A DNA stretch of 64,000 bases from Zygnema circumcarinatum (taxonomy: Eukaryota; Streptophyta; Zygnematophyceae; Zygnematales; Zygnemataceae): assembly GCA_037447605.1 (NCBI GenBank), contig CM074804.1, forward strand, positions 7,934,527 to 7,998,526, in the 5' to 3' direction. Position 1 is the first letter of the stretch, and each line of letters begins with the position of its first letter. The translations under genes and the position numbers were made by a program. Below are positions 1 to 10,184 of this stretch, piece by piece. The notes under the pieces are model-generated. The model did no database searches. It was not told the origin of the DNA and saw only the letters and a list, made by a program, of their open reading frames with translations.

Positions 1-741
1 AAGCTGCCTCATGATCTTGCCGCCTGTGGAAGGGGCCTCAGTTCCTCCTTCCCTCCGTCCTGTTTGCTGCTGAGCACTAGGGGCACGGATAGACGTCATA
101 GCAAAATTGGAACTAGGAGTTTCAGTCGCAAACTTAATCAGACTGGGATCTGCCGGAAGGGAATCTAAGGGATGTAACCGAGCACGTTTTGCCTTATGGA
201 ATCCCGACTCACCGGCTCCTCTACTGCTAAAAGTATTCTCAGTTCCAAAGTTTGCTGTGCGCTTTCGAGCCCAAGTGAATAAGACTTGCAGGTGCTCATC
301 ACTAGCTTCTTTGCCCAGCTGCACATGTAGCCTCAATTTTTCCTGCGAACGTCATTCAGAAGCGAACTCAGAATGGAAGTGAGAGCTGTATTGAAAAAAG
401 AAATCGAAAACAGGTCCGGTGCAGGCTCCGGTTTAACTGATTGCAAAGAAAAAATCGCTATGTGGAGCATAACGGTCAACTGTAGCCTATCAAACGAGCC
501 TCATCAAATGTGCTTTTCTGCCAATATGGTGAAATAATTTCTGGTATATTGCTTGAAAAAAAAGCAGAAGTAACAGACCGGAAAGGCAGGTCCACTACAT
601 ACTTTGAAAGAAACAATCTCCTGGAGCCTGAATTTTCGAAGAGAACGGCAACAATCCTGTAGCGTGACAGGCTTGGAATAGGTAACTCACCATAATAGCA
701 TTCATACAGTTCAGTTCTCCAATCGTGTTGTATTCCGCCAT
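1..741 (-). CDS. uncharacterised protein, N-terminal part, runs off window
   Basis: I do not recognise this gene. Exon 1 (741-691) starts at an ATG and gives a 17-residue peptide beginning MAEYNTIGELNCMNAIM, followed by a strong donor ATG|gtgagt. An acceptor (ttcgcag) at 343-345 opens exon 2 (342-1), which stays open for 114 codons to the window edge in the same phase (0). Exon 2 reads EKLRLHVQLGKEASDEHLQ..., then a basic KAKRAR stretch that could be a nuclear localisation signal, then a Ser/Thr/Pro/Gln-rich segment that looks disordered. A further exon between 343 and 690 is possible. The gene lies upstream of nothing else in the window and in tandem with LIP2. Function unknown; that it is coding is inferred from the long open frame and phase-matched splice sites. 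Confidence 0.5.
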
Positions 742-1136
742 ATTGAGCTGAAGTTGCTTCAATTACTTTGCTTTAGACGCTATAGTATCCCGCACGTTCA
801 TGCGTTCTTCTAACTTCGTTCAATGACCAGAAATTCCCTTGAACTTCAATCTACCTATAACTTATTCCCACGCTCAATAACCTCCACAGCTCCTTCCAAC
901 AATACTCCTTACCTCTGCATCACGCTCTCATAGCTCCTACATTCCAGCAAACCCCTCTCAAAACGAACTCCCTCGGACCCCTATTCTCTGTGCACAACCA
1001 TTCCAGCCACAAATACCCCCTTTCCTGAGACCCGAGATGCCCCCACCCTCTTCCCCTAAGTCCCTATTCCTTCCATTACGGCCCCGAGCAAGGCGAAAGG
1101 ATATAATATCATCTATGGCAGCTGTGAGCAGTAGCT

Positions 1137-1167
1137 GGAGCAGGAGCAGGAGCAGGAGCAGGAGCGG
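1137..1167. repeat. (GGAGCA)n microsatellite
   Basis: About five tandem copies of GGAGCA. Confidence 0.85.
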
Positions 1168-1434
1168 CCGTTGCAGGATTTGAACGCGAGCGCGCGCCCT
1201 CCTAGCCGTTAGGCCGCCGCTTCAGGGAGAAGGGGGTGGGGAGGGCGTCACATGTGGCAGTTCCGTGGCCCGTTTTAACTGGATTCGGCACATGTGAATG
1301 GGGCTATTGACTGTGCAGTTTCGTGGTTTCCCGAACTCATCAAAAGTTTTGTAAGGTTCGGTTACCGGTGGTTGGAAACCGTCCAATCGCTGAAAGGTCC
1401 TTTGCGGCCAGTTCCTCGTGGTTCCCCGTTTTGT

Positions 1435-1568
1435 CCATGCACACTTGATGGCCTCGCCATCGTGAGCTCAATGCCATTTTCCCTTCAGTCCAGTCGCTGA
1501 AAGAGTATAAAAAGTGTAATGGATGTGGCATTGGTCTCACGATGGCGAGGCCATCAAATGTACATGGA
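1435..1568. repeat. imperfect inverted repeat, arms about 42 bp
   Basis: The arm starting near 1435 (core TGATGGCCTCGCCATCGTGA) is repeated in reverse complement at about 1527-1568 with a few mismatches. Short sequences containing CAATCGCTGAAAG or CAGTCGCTGAAAG lie near the arms, which suggests a small foldback or MITE-like element. No coding frame belongs to it. Confidence 0.55.
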
Positions 1569-1651
1569 AGAAAGTGGCGAAAGACATAAGGAATAGGAAG
1601 TGACATTGACCTCACAAAAGCGGTGAAAGAGGTTTTTTGAGATCATACAAT

Positions 1652-1780
1652 AGGTGTCAGACTTGACGAAATCTTACGAACACGAAGTTTTCGGAAGAAC
1701 TCCGCCTCAGCAAAACCGCGAAGTCACCGGAGAACTCGTTCTGGCCTAAAACTTACGAATAATTTGTAGTCTGACACCCC
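1652..1780. repeat. small element with inverted ends
   Basis: The ends AGGTGTCAGACT (1652-1663) and AGTCTGACACC (1768 onward) are reverse complements, and TTACGAA motifs lie inside each end. This fits a short non-autonomous terminal-inverted-repeat element of about 130 bp. No clear target duplication was seen. Confidence 0.45.
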
Positions 1781-2133
1781 CTAATATTCTGATCCCTTGT
1801 ATGTATGCCTATGCGGCAGCGTGCCATTGGCGACAAAACATGGTAAAAAAGGAAAAAAAACCACTTTCACAGCTTCAAGTTTGAAGCTTTAGCCCTGATT
1901 TTTTAACGTGAGACAAGAGCCATTAGACTAACTTTAGATGCTCGAAGATCTTTGCTGCTTTCTGGTGGCCATGTTTTCACGTTTCTCTGGAGCATGCATG
2001 GACAAAGGATGAGAGTTGTTCTGCGGTACATGCTGAATGATGCGGACCATCTTCTTGTGGAACAGATCCATCGAAAAAAAAATAAAAAAGGAATGATCCT
2101 TGTTCAATATGTACAGTTTCAGTTTAATGTCGG

Positions 2134-4738
2134 CTAAGAAGGTGATTGAGGAAGTCCCTCTGATAAAGGCACGCCCACCCCATCGGGCCCCACTTTGGAT
2201 GGAGGAACCAACTCGCAATTGAATATCTCCGAGAACGCAAGGAGCAAATGGCCGCTCAGAAGCTCCAAGAGAGCGTCATCTTGAAGACGAGAATTCCCTA
2301 CTTCTGAGCCATAGAATGCTTCACTCCTCTTTAACTCCTCCCCTTCCTGCATTCCACTTCCAGCGTGACTAGAGAGGGCCATCTGAGAAGAAGTAGCTGC
2401 TGCAAAAGCAGGCTCCCGCAGGAGCTCAGCGACGCTGCCGACAGGGAGATGTATCCCGCAGGGCACAATTTTTTTGAAGGCTGCAAGGTCGGTAGTGACA
2501 TTCAGAGCCAAGCCGTGGTAGGTAATCCATCGGGACACTCTCACTCCAATTGCCGCCAATTTGTGCCCACCTGAAACGACAATCAATGTCAAAATAAGCA
2601 GAGGCACATTCTGATCCGCATGTGGAGCAATTTCCCTCTCACTCGTTCATACAAGAAAACCGCAGACAACTCGGCTTCATTCGTTGTTCCAACGTACTGC
2701 AGTAGCTGCAGAACATCCTCCTCCCCTTCCTCTCTCTCTCTGATAACTCTTACCTGCCCAGACACCTGTCATTCCATCCACTCGTTCCCCAGTGATCCCG
2801 CAGGAAGCCTTTAGGGCGCGAATGACCACCTCCTCAAGGGAGCGCAAATACCAGTGAAGGTCCATGCGCTGCTGCCGGAGGTCAAGTATGGGGTACATGA
2901 CCAGCTGCCCGACACAAAGGCATGATGACAACACAGTTCAAGAAGAAAGCAATGACAAAGTACTATCAAATCATATATTTGAACACATATTGTTTCCCAA
3001 GAGACTGCAGTGCTGAACAACAGCCTCCAGCCCCGAGAAGGCAACAAAACGCTTGATTCAGTTATAGCTAAAACTACATTGAAGAACGAGATGGGGATGA
3101 GGAAGCCGCCTAAAGGGCCCGCCTCTTCAACAGAGAAAAGATGCCACCGACTCACGAGAATAACAAAACTCTGAACGAGTTCACCCCTTACCTGGCCTGG
3201 CCCATGGTAGGTGACTTCTCCCCCTCTCTCAGTCCTATAGAGCTCTGCGGGAGGGTGATCGCTGTCAAACAAGAGGTTGTCGAGTGTGCTGCGAGTCCCC
3301 AAAGTGTACACGGGCGGATGCTGCAACAGTATCACTGAGTCTGATGATGGCCGGCCATCGTCAAGAGCAGCAATGCGTGCCTCTACCGTCGCCTTCTGCC
3401 ACTGCCAGGCATCGACATAGGGCACCAGCTTTCGGGATAAATCATGACATTCACACCTGGCAGGAAGAGAGGATAGCAGTTCCTAGTCATCTGCCAAGTG
3501 CTGTCACTTTCTGAACTTGCACGTCATGAGTCTGCCTGTCACAGGGTGACTGTCGCAGGCCATTCCGATCTTCGGGACAGGGACGGAGATGAGTGTCATG
3601 CAGACGCAAGAGGATGCAAGGAGGGGGAGGGCGAGAGGGGGGAGTATTAACTGTCTCCATGTAACTGAGCTTTCCAAAATGGTACAAAGATAAAAAAAAA
3701 AAATAGTGTCTCCGATATTCAATTGCAAGGCAAGAGCACTCCGAGGCATTTTTGAGGTAACAAAGAGGCAAAAGTGTATCATCAAACAGACTGAGATCCG
3801 AAAATTCTGCTGGTGACTCACCTTTTAGAAGGAAACTCTTGCCCTGCGATAATCGCGGGCAAGCTCTTCCATTCCTTCGTTTTTTTCCAACGGCTCTTTC
3901 GCTGAAAGACGGCTCCAACATGATAGCCTAGAATTGGACATGGATACGAATCGAATCTACATTTAGACATGATGTAATGGAAGCTCAATTCCGCGGTGGA
4001 GGCATTAGAACGACGAGCCTAATTCTTCCAAGAGACCGGATACATGAAAACGAAAAAATACTTGAACGCAAGAGAGAATGCAATTCATTTGCATTTCCAA
4101 AAGTGCTTTACTTGGAATGCAGTTCAAGTTTCGATCCACGGAAGTTAGGAAGCATCCTGCGCTTTCTTCAAGTACAGTGAAGGCACTGAGTTCAAGCAAT
4201 TCAATTATATTTTTAAAGACTAAAAGAATGCCATGAAAGGTAGCACCACATTTCAAATAATGGCCATTGCCTTCATACACTCCGCTGCAAGAATCATAAT
4301 TCAACTTTCCTTTCTCATGTCTTTTTAGCTACACCTTCTCTGTAACCTTAGAGAGTTCCACTCAGTATATGACAGAATTATAGCCCGTGCAACCATAAAC
4401 TCCAACGTATCTAAAAATTCTGAAAGCAACGGGCACAATTGAATTGAGCATACTCACCCATGTCTGCAAAAAGGAACATGATATCATTCAGAAAACACTT
4501 GAATACTGATAAATCAAAGTCTCCCAGTGCAAAAATGTAATCATTATCGCAGATTACCTGCAAGCAGCTTCCGCTGATGGCTCCGAGAGAAAGGCGAGCC
4601 CCCCGTATGCTTCCGGTCACGTGCCGTCGGTTCTTCATATCCCCTACTACACCATACTATGGAACTGGAGCATGGAGCTCCGCCATGGCCTTTCCCCAGG
4701 GGCAGCAGCACCAGCCCCTGCAGCGACACGGCCGCCAT
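2134..4738 (-). CDS. LIP2: lipoyl(octanoyl)transferase, plastid type
   Basis: Transfers octanoyl groups from acyl carrier protein to lipoyl-domain lysines of plastid PDH E2 and related proteins. Five phase-consistent exons: 4738-4558, 3927-3822, 3456-3192, 2904-2754, 2570-2134, giving 379 residues. The first about 100 residues are variable, and the opening [20 protein letters not shown] looks like a plastid transit peptide. [17 protein letters not shown] opens the catalytic domain. [12 protein letters not shown] (173-184) is the LipB signature, Lys238 in [15 protein letters not shown] is the substrate-lysine pocket, and Cys272 in IVPCGI is the acyl-thioester cysteine. The start is the ATG at 4738 rather than the in-frame GTG three codons earlier. 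Known from family: function and catalytic residues. Inferred: plastid location and the first two exons, which rest on phase agreement. Confidence 0.9.
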
Positions 4739-6834
4739 GGCTGCCACAAGGGCCTCATGGACAAGCCTTCAGGGGAAAAAAGGGGCGTTCCATGTCACTC
4801 AAAGGGTCCGTAACTTTAACTACGTCGCAGTCCAATGCTACTGTCTGGCTGTTATTTTGAACAAGAACTGACTTCTCAAACTGGGGCCAACTCGCTTCCA
4901 TGTGGTGGCTCTAGGCTCGCCTCTCCTCGCCAACACTTGGGCTAGGCCCGCACTTGCACGCATACATTGGTATCCGTGGAGCCACAACTCTTAGGCATTG
5001 ATTTCACCACCACCGTGAAATCAATGTCACATATGTCTCCAGGCATTGTTATGGATTCGATGCAAGTGCATGGAAAGTCTAGAACAACATGACATTGTTC
5101 CACGACCACAAAGTCGCCCTAGGACGATGTGCCGTACAATTTTGCACAGATTCTAATGGCCCACTGGTTCCGAACCAGTCGACTGGTTGCAATGCATTGG
5201 CGCCGGATCGAAACAACCATTCGAATGGTTCGGAACCAGTGGATGCCAATGGTTGGCAACCAGTCGACTGGTTCGGAACCAGTGGATGCCAATGCTTGCC
5301 AAACCATTCGACTGGTTGCAAACTATTGGATGCCAATGCTTGCCAACCATTCGACTAGTTTCCCACCATTGGCGTCGGATCGAAACAACCATTTGAATGG
5401 CTCGGAACCAGTGGATGCCAATGGTTGCCAAACATTCGACGTCCAACCATTGGTATCCAATGGTTGTCCAATGCTTGGATCCACTGGTTCGACCTGAGCA
5501 ACGTCGAGCGGTCCCTAGAGGAGGACATGGTCGCTGTGGCCGCGCCGCCCGCCCCTTCATTATTGGAGGGCCCCGCGCCAATCAGAAATCCGTACCGTGC
5601 ACCGCTAGAAGCAATAAGTCACGCCCAAACGCTTTGCGGGAGAGTACTCGTTTTTACTTTTGTCGACAACCCCGCCAAGAATCGACGGCTGAGATTTCTC
5701 GTCTCTCAAACCAAGATCCGGGACGTTGACCGGGTTGGGGACGCCGTAGAAAAAAAGTTTTTTTACGGAAAGCGTCAAAACCTCCTTAAATTTTTATATT
5801 AGAAAACGTATCTCGCTACAGAAATAATCTAGTTAAGAAACAGTATGCCTTTCGATCTCATTGCTACAAAGCAGAAAAAGTTTTTCCTGTGCCGATTTTG
5901 ACCAATCCCAAATATCGCAAAAATTTGAAATCTCAGCCGACGGCGACGCGTACGGACAATGAATTCCCCTGAAACCGACACGTACGGAATCATTCAAAAC
6001 CGACACTAACGACAAAATAAATATTCCTTCTGCCAGTCAATTACGGTCACACATAAAAGTCAAACCATCCACTAAAACCAATTCACTGCCTCCCCGCTCC
6101 CTCCCATTCGTCTGTTTCTCGCCTATTACCCTAAATAAAAATTTCAACTCTTTTTCAAAAACTTTTTCCCTGCCCGCCCAGCTTCCGCCCAAGTCCGCCG
6201 ACCCGTACCTGCCTACGGTCGCAATCATCCGTTGTCCTTTCTGCAGATGCGGCCTCCCCCGGTCGCGCCCTGCCCCGGTCTCACCTCCTCGAGCACCACC
6301 AGTCCCGTAATTCTGACCGAAACCTCTCTTGACCTCACAAAACGACAAAACAAATTACCCTCAAACGTCTCAGACTGCCACGTGTTCAATGCTGTCAACC
6401 ATTTGTACGGCCCGCGCGTGTGATTTCTATCCTGTCGACGAAACCGGAAGCGCCGATTGGTTCCAGAATTTCCGGGTGTAGCGCCACGTGGCGGTGCGCT
6501 GGGGCGGGGGCGGGCGGGCGCAGATTCCGCGCAGGTTCGTGGGGGCGCTCCGCTGACTTTGACCGGCGCCCGGCGAATCGGCGACGGCTGGCGGGCGCCG
6601 CGATTTGGGGCCGCCGACCGCGCAGAAGAGGACGGAGGGAGAGGGGAAGGGGCAGGGGGAGAGGGAGAGGGAGAAGGAGCCAGGGAGAGGGAGGCAGGGA
6701 GAGGAAGAGGGAGTGCACAACAGATTGGGAGGAGCTAGTGAGAAGGAGAGGGAGAGGGAGAGGGATAGGGAGAGGGAAAGGAGCGAGGGAGAGGGAGGGA
6801 GAGGGAGAAGGAGAGGGAGGGAGAGGGAGAGGGA
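4739..6834. other. intergenic region between divergent genes
   Basis: No gene seen. It separates the LIP2 start from the Ser/Pro-rich gene on the + strand. The left half carries the palindromic repeat array (5155-5492). The right half is AT-rich, then GC-rich with a CCACGTGG G-box near 6483, and ends in a GAGAGGGA-type purine tract (about 6630-6870) that probably lies in the next gene's 5' UTR. Confidence 0.55.
5155..5492. repeat. array of short palindromes (AACCAGTGGATGCCAATGG family)
   Basis: Dense mixture of short motifs in both orientations: GGTTCGGAACCAGTGGATGC, CCAATGGTTGGC, CCATTCGACTGGTTG and relatives. A block of about 57 bp at 5198-5254 recurs at 5370-5426 with few changes. Many units are self-complementary, so all six frames stay open over long stretches; these are not genes. 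Related palindromes occur at 8925-9002 and near 43405-43440. Confidence 0.8.
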
Positions 6835-6870
6835 ATGGGAGTGGGAGAGAGAGTGGGAGAGAGGAGAGAC

Positions 6871-7833
6871 ATGCGTGGGCGAGGGATGGTGGGAGCGGTG
6901 GATTTTCAGAAGGGTTTGGAGAGGGAGAAGGAGTGGCCGGGCTCGCCCGTCTCCCCCCTTTCTCCCACGCCGTCCTCCGGCGCCTCTAGCCCAATCAAGT
7001 TCGTCCACGTGGACCCCGCCACCTTCATCTCCCTCTCCGGGGACGTACGGACGGACGCCTCCAACGGTTCAATGAGGGACCCAAAATCCGTTGGAACGGA
7101 TTTCAGACTCCGTTACGGGCGCTCCATGTCGGGCCCTTTGGCCGCCCCCTCCCCCTCCTCCTCCGGGCAGGAGGCTATGGCGGAGGTCCGGCGGCAGAGC
7201 AAGTCGGGGCCGCTCATTCACAACGTACACAGAAACGGTGCTCTGCAATACCACAGTGGCCCTATCCCGCGATGCTTGCGAAGTACCGAGTTCAGGAAGG
7301 AGGCGGAAGAGAGTGAAGAGCTTCTAGACGACTTTTGCAGAAACCCTTATGGGAGCCGGCGAACCCTAATAGCTGCACCCTCCTCTCCCTCTCCCTCTCC
7401 CTCTCCCTCTGCCTCCTCCTTCCCCTGTCCTCCCTCTCCCTCTCTCCCTTCTTCAAATGCGAGGGCATCTCCCGACGACTCCTCTCCCACAATCACCCCC
7501 TTCCGCTCCGCAGCTTCGCGGAAAGTCACCGACTGGAACTGCTATGGAGCCTCCCCCGAGGCGGAGTCGACAGCTGGCTGCCACGTGGACGGCCCACATG
7601 GCACGGTTTTGACGAATCAGCGGCCGCCACCTGGCAAGAGGAGAACCCCAGAGAGCCAGGCAGAGAAGGAGGTGACTGCGTACCGGCTGCCGCCCTTGCC
7701 GCTGTCGAGCTCTGTGGGAGCCGTACAGGTGCCCGCTCTCACAGGGAGAGAGGGGGGAGGGGAGATCGCGGGAATCATAACGAGGGGATTGGCTGCCACG
7801 GCTTCTTCTTCTTCTTCTTCGAGAAAGCATTAA
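6871..7833 (+). CDS. Ser/Pro-rich protein of unknown function
   Basis: I do not recognise the family. The frame is open from 6835 to the stop at 7831-7833. The ATG at 6871 (MRGRGMVGAVDFQ...) or 6886 is preferred because 6835 lies inside a purine repeat. Visible segments are KFVHVDPATFISLSGDV, whose first part loosely resembles the sequence before a VQ motif but lacks the VQ; two short basic motifs ending in SGPL (GRSMSGPL, RRQSKSGPL); an SPSPSPS tract from a CT repeat; and VTAYRLPPLPL near the C-terminus, a motif shared with the convergent gene at 10185-11372. Most of it looks disordered. An unseen intron is possible. The GA-rich leader resembles that of known genes here. Confidence 0.45.
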   Translation: MRGRGMVGAVDFQKGLEREKEWPGSPVSPLSPTPSSGASSPIKFVHVDPATFISLSGDVRTDASNGSMRDPKSVGTDFRLRYGRSMSGPLAAPSPSSSGQEAMAEVRRQSKSGPLIHNVHRNGALQYHSGPIPRCLRSTEFRKEAEESEELLDDFCRNPYGSRRTLIAAPSSPSPSPSPSASSFPCPPSPSLPSSNARASPDDSSPTITPFRSAASRKVTDWNCYGASPEAESTAGCHVDGPHGTVLTNQRPPPGKRRTPESQAEKEVTAYRLPPLPLSSSVGAVQVPALTGREGGGEIAGIITRGLAATASSSSSSRKH

Positions 7834-7865
7834 CATTTTTCTATCTTTAGGCATATACCCAAATG

Positions 7866-7944
7866 TCTGGGGTCATTAGATGGGGTCATTAGTGGAGTCA
7901 TTAGATGGGGTCATCAGATGGGGTCATTGGATGGGGTCATCCCC
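7866..7944. repeat. tandem repeat, unit about 15 bp (GATGGGGTCATTA)
   Basis: Five or so imperfect copies of GGGGTCAT(T/C)AGAT just downstream of the stop of the Ser/Pro-rich gene. Confidence 0.75.
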
Positions 7945-8924
7945 TTCCTTTTTTTTTTGTTCATCCATAAGCAGAGCCACTCCGCTCCTCTATAGCTATA
8001 GTAGCTCCGCTCCTCTATAGTAGGCTCTCTCCCTCTCTCTCCCCCTCGCAGTGTCTGTTCATACAGTAGTGGTGGAATTAGTCAGAATAAAAGCATGTGT
8101 ACATTTTTATGGCGATTTTGTTCTTCGCCCCCTTTTAGACCTCTGCTTCAGTCAGAGCAGCAGCTCGCATGTGAATAATACCGCCGGGTCTTTAGTGGGA
8201 GGGACGGAAGTAGAAGAAAAGTAGGAATGTGAGGCACCCAAGTTTATCGTATGATTCTTTTTGAGGCCATTCGTGTTCAGTGGAAAGTGAGAAAGTGACA
8301 AGATGTACACTCGGCCTTGTTTCTGGAAGGCGTGTGAATTACTATGGCAGTGAATATGTTTGTATGGCGGTACTCGCATTTGAATCCCTTGCATGGCCTG
8401 CACAGGAGTGCGTCTTTAGACATGTGTCTGAAGGCAGGACATGGTCAGTCGATGCTTGTGGCGGTGCATATTCAGGCCATGACTAAAGCCGGCGATATAT
8501 GATACATGCATGCATTGTGAGGGACATTCTTGGTGGTTGCTCAAACGGTTCCACTTCTCAGCTGTTGAAAAGAAAGGTCTGCGGCGATGCAACCAGATGC
8601 CTTCCGGAGGGACTGCTCCGAGCATGGCTTTTAGTGAAATGGTTTTTTTCAATATGAATAATCCCAGGGGTGTACAAGTAATTTTCAGAATCTTATACAC
8701 TGGTTTCTCCTACTCTGCAAGGCGAAACCTTCGCCTTCCCCTTCTCTGAAAATGATGATGATGATGTGAAGAGCAGTGGGGACATCCTGGGACAGAAGTC
8801 GCTAATGATGCCTGATGATGGTATGGCGATGCTCATGTGTTGACGAGCATGAGAATTGCACTTTTGGTCCCCTTCTGTGCACTATCCGGTACTCTTGGCT
8901 GGGAACAGAGCTGCACAGGTCGGA

Positions 8925-9002
8925 CCATTGGATCAACCATTGCAATGGTTGTGAACCATTGGATCGCGGGCCAGCCAACCATTGCCAATGATTGGCAGCC
9001 CA
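8925..9002. repeat. palindromic CCATTGG-type repeat patch
   Basis: ACCATTGGATCAACCATTGC, AATGGTTGTGAACCATTGG and ACCATTGCCAATGATTGG are interleaved, self-complementary and related to the array at 5155-5492. Confidence 0.6.
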
Positions 9003-9755
9003 AGACAGCATCGAGAGACAAGCAGAGTTTTGCGACGATCGAAAAACAGATCGAAGGTAGTCGATGGGAGATGGTCCAATGCAAGCGTTTCATCTGCCAC
9101 TACAACAGCACGTTCATTTTCCAGCTTGCCACGTGTCTCTTTCTTTTTTTAGAAAGATAAATCCGTGTTTCGTGTATGCTCACCCCTTTCTTCATAAGCA
9201 TTAGTGACGTGACACGATGGGGCATGCACAACATGCACATGCACATGCATCCAATATACATACAAAGGCGGGTTGCTTGATAGGGGTTGCTTCTGATGCA
9301 CACCCATTGACCTTTCCCTTCTGCCAATAGACACACTTCCCAAAGCAGTGACTCCATAGCCATAGAAAGAAGGAAGGAGACAAACAGCCCCCATAAAGTC
9401 ACAACGTGATAAAGTAATGTTTGAGCAGTTATCATCACAAGAGGATTCTGAACTGGCTGACAGCCACTTTTTGAAAAGTACGTGCCAGGAGATATCTATG
9501 TGAACATCACAACTTTGTCCAAATATAAACATTACAAATCCAACTCCGCAAAAACGCCCTTCCTTCCTTTCTTTGCCTGCTTCCTTCTAATTCTATTCTA
9601 TCTCGGGCACTCACTCCAATTTTCTTCCTAAGTTCATCCTGCTCTTGTTGCTGCTGCTCTGCTCATCTCATTCCTGTACACGGAAGGAAGGAAGCGTTAC
9701 TGCTTATCTCTCCAAGCAGGACAAAGAAAAATAAAGGATGCTAAAAAAATAAAAT

Positions 9756-9801
9756 AAATTTTAAAGCGAACGCNNNNNNNNNNAAATTTTAAAGCGAACG
9801 C
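9756..9801. other. assembly gap (10 N) with identical 18-bp flanks
   Basis: N run at 9774-9783. AAATTTTAAAGCGAACGC occurs directly before (9756-9773) and directly after (9784-9801) the gap, so the two contig ends probably overlap and the gap may be artificial. Confidence 0.9.
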
Positions 9802-10184
9802 AACCCCCCCTCTCCCCCCTCCCCCCCCCTCCCCCCCCAAAAAAAAATGTTAATACATAATTAACATTAGTATACTAAAGCTACAAGGAAAGGAGCCATC
9901 TAGACCCCAGCGCAGCGCAGCGCTCCCATTTGCTGTTTCTCCTCCTTCGACGATAGCCTCCCTTTCCATTTATTAAAAAGATACCAGTAATGAACAAAGT
10001 CAACCCTCCACAATGGAAAAAGGAGCCCCATCAAGCTTCATGGCCTTAAAAAATACGTAAAATAAACCCCTCCATTCGACTCATGTATCGACCACGGCAG
10101 CCCTCCTTTGCTCTCCCCTTCTCTCTCTCTCACACTCTCTTTCCTCTCCTCTCCTCTCATCTCCCTCCTCCAATGTCTTGTCCC

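Larger units (their letters stand above)
742..2133. other. intergenic region with small inverted repeats
   Basis: No gene seen. It lies between the start of the partial gene at 741 and the 3' end of LIP2. It holds a GGAGCA hexamer repeat, two inverted-repeat elements and a short tRNA-like A/B-box stretch, all listed separately. Confidence 0.6.
7834..10184. other. intergenic region between convergent genes
   Basis: No gene seen. It holds a GGGGTCATTAGAT tandem repeat, T-rich and CT-rich stretches, a palindromic repeat patch near 8925-9002, and an assembly gap at 9774-9783. Confidence 0.55.

Noticed and set aside
5079-5581. Overlapping open frames in all six frames rich in QPVDWFGTSG-like repeats
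   Set aside because: They arise from a palindromic short-repeat array; stop-free frames on both strands reflect repeat composition, not genes.
6420-7008. Arg/Gly/Glu-rich and Leu/Ser/Pro-rich frames over the purine tract
   Set aside because: Translation of GAGAGGGA repeats on both strands; composition identical to other leader tracts in the window.
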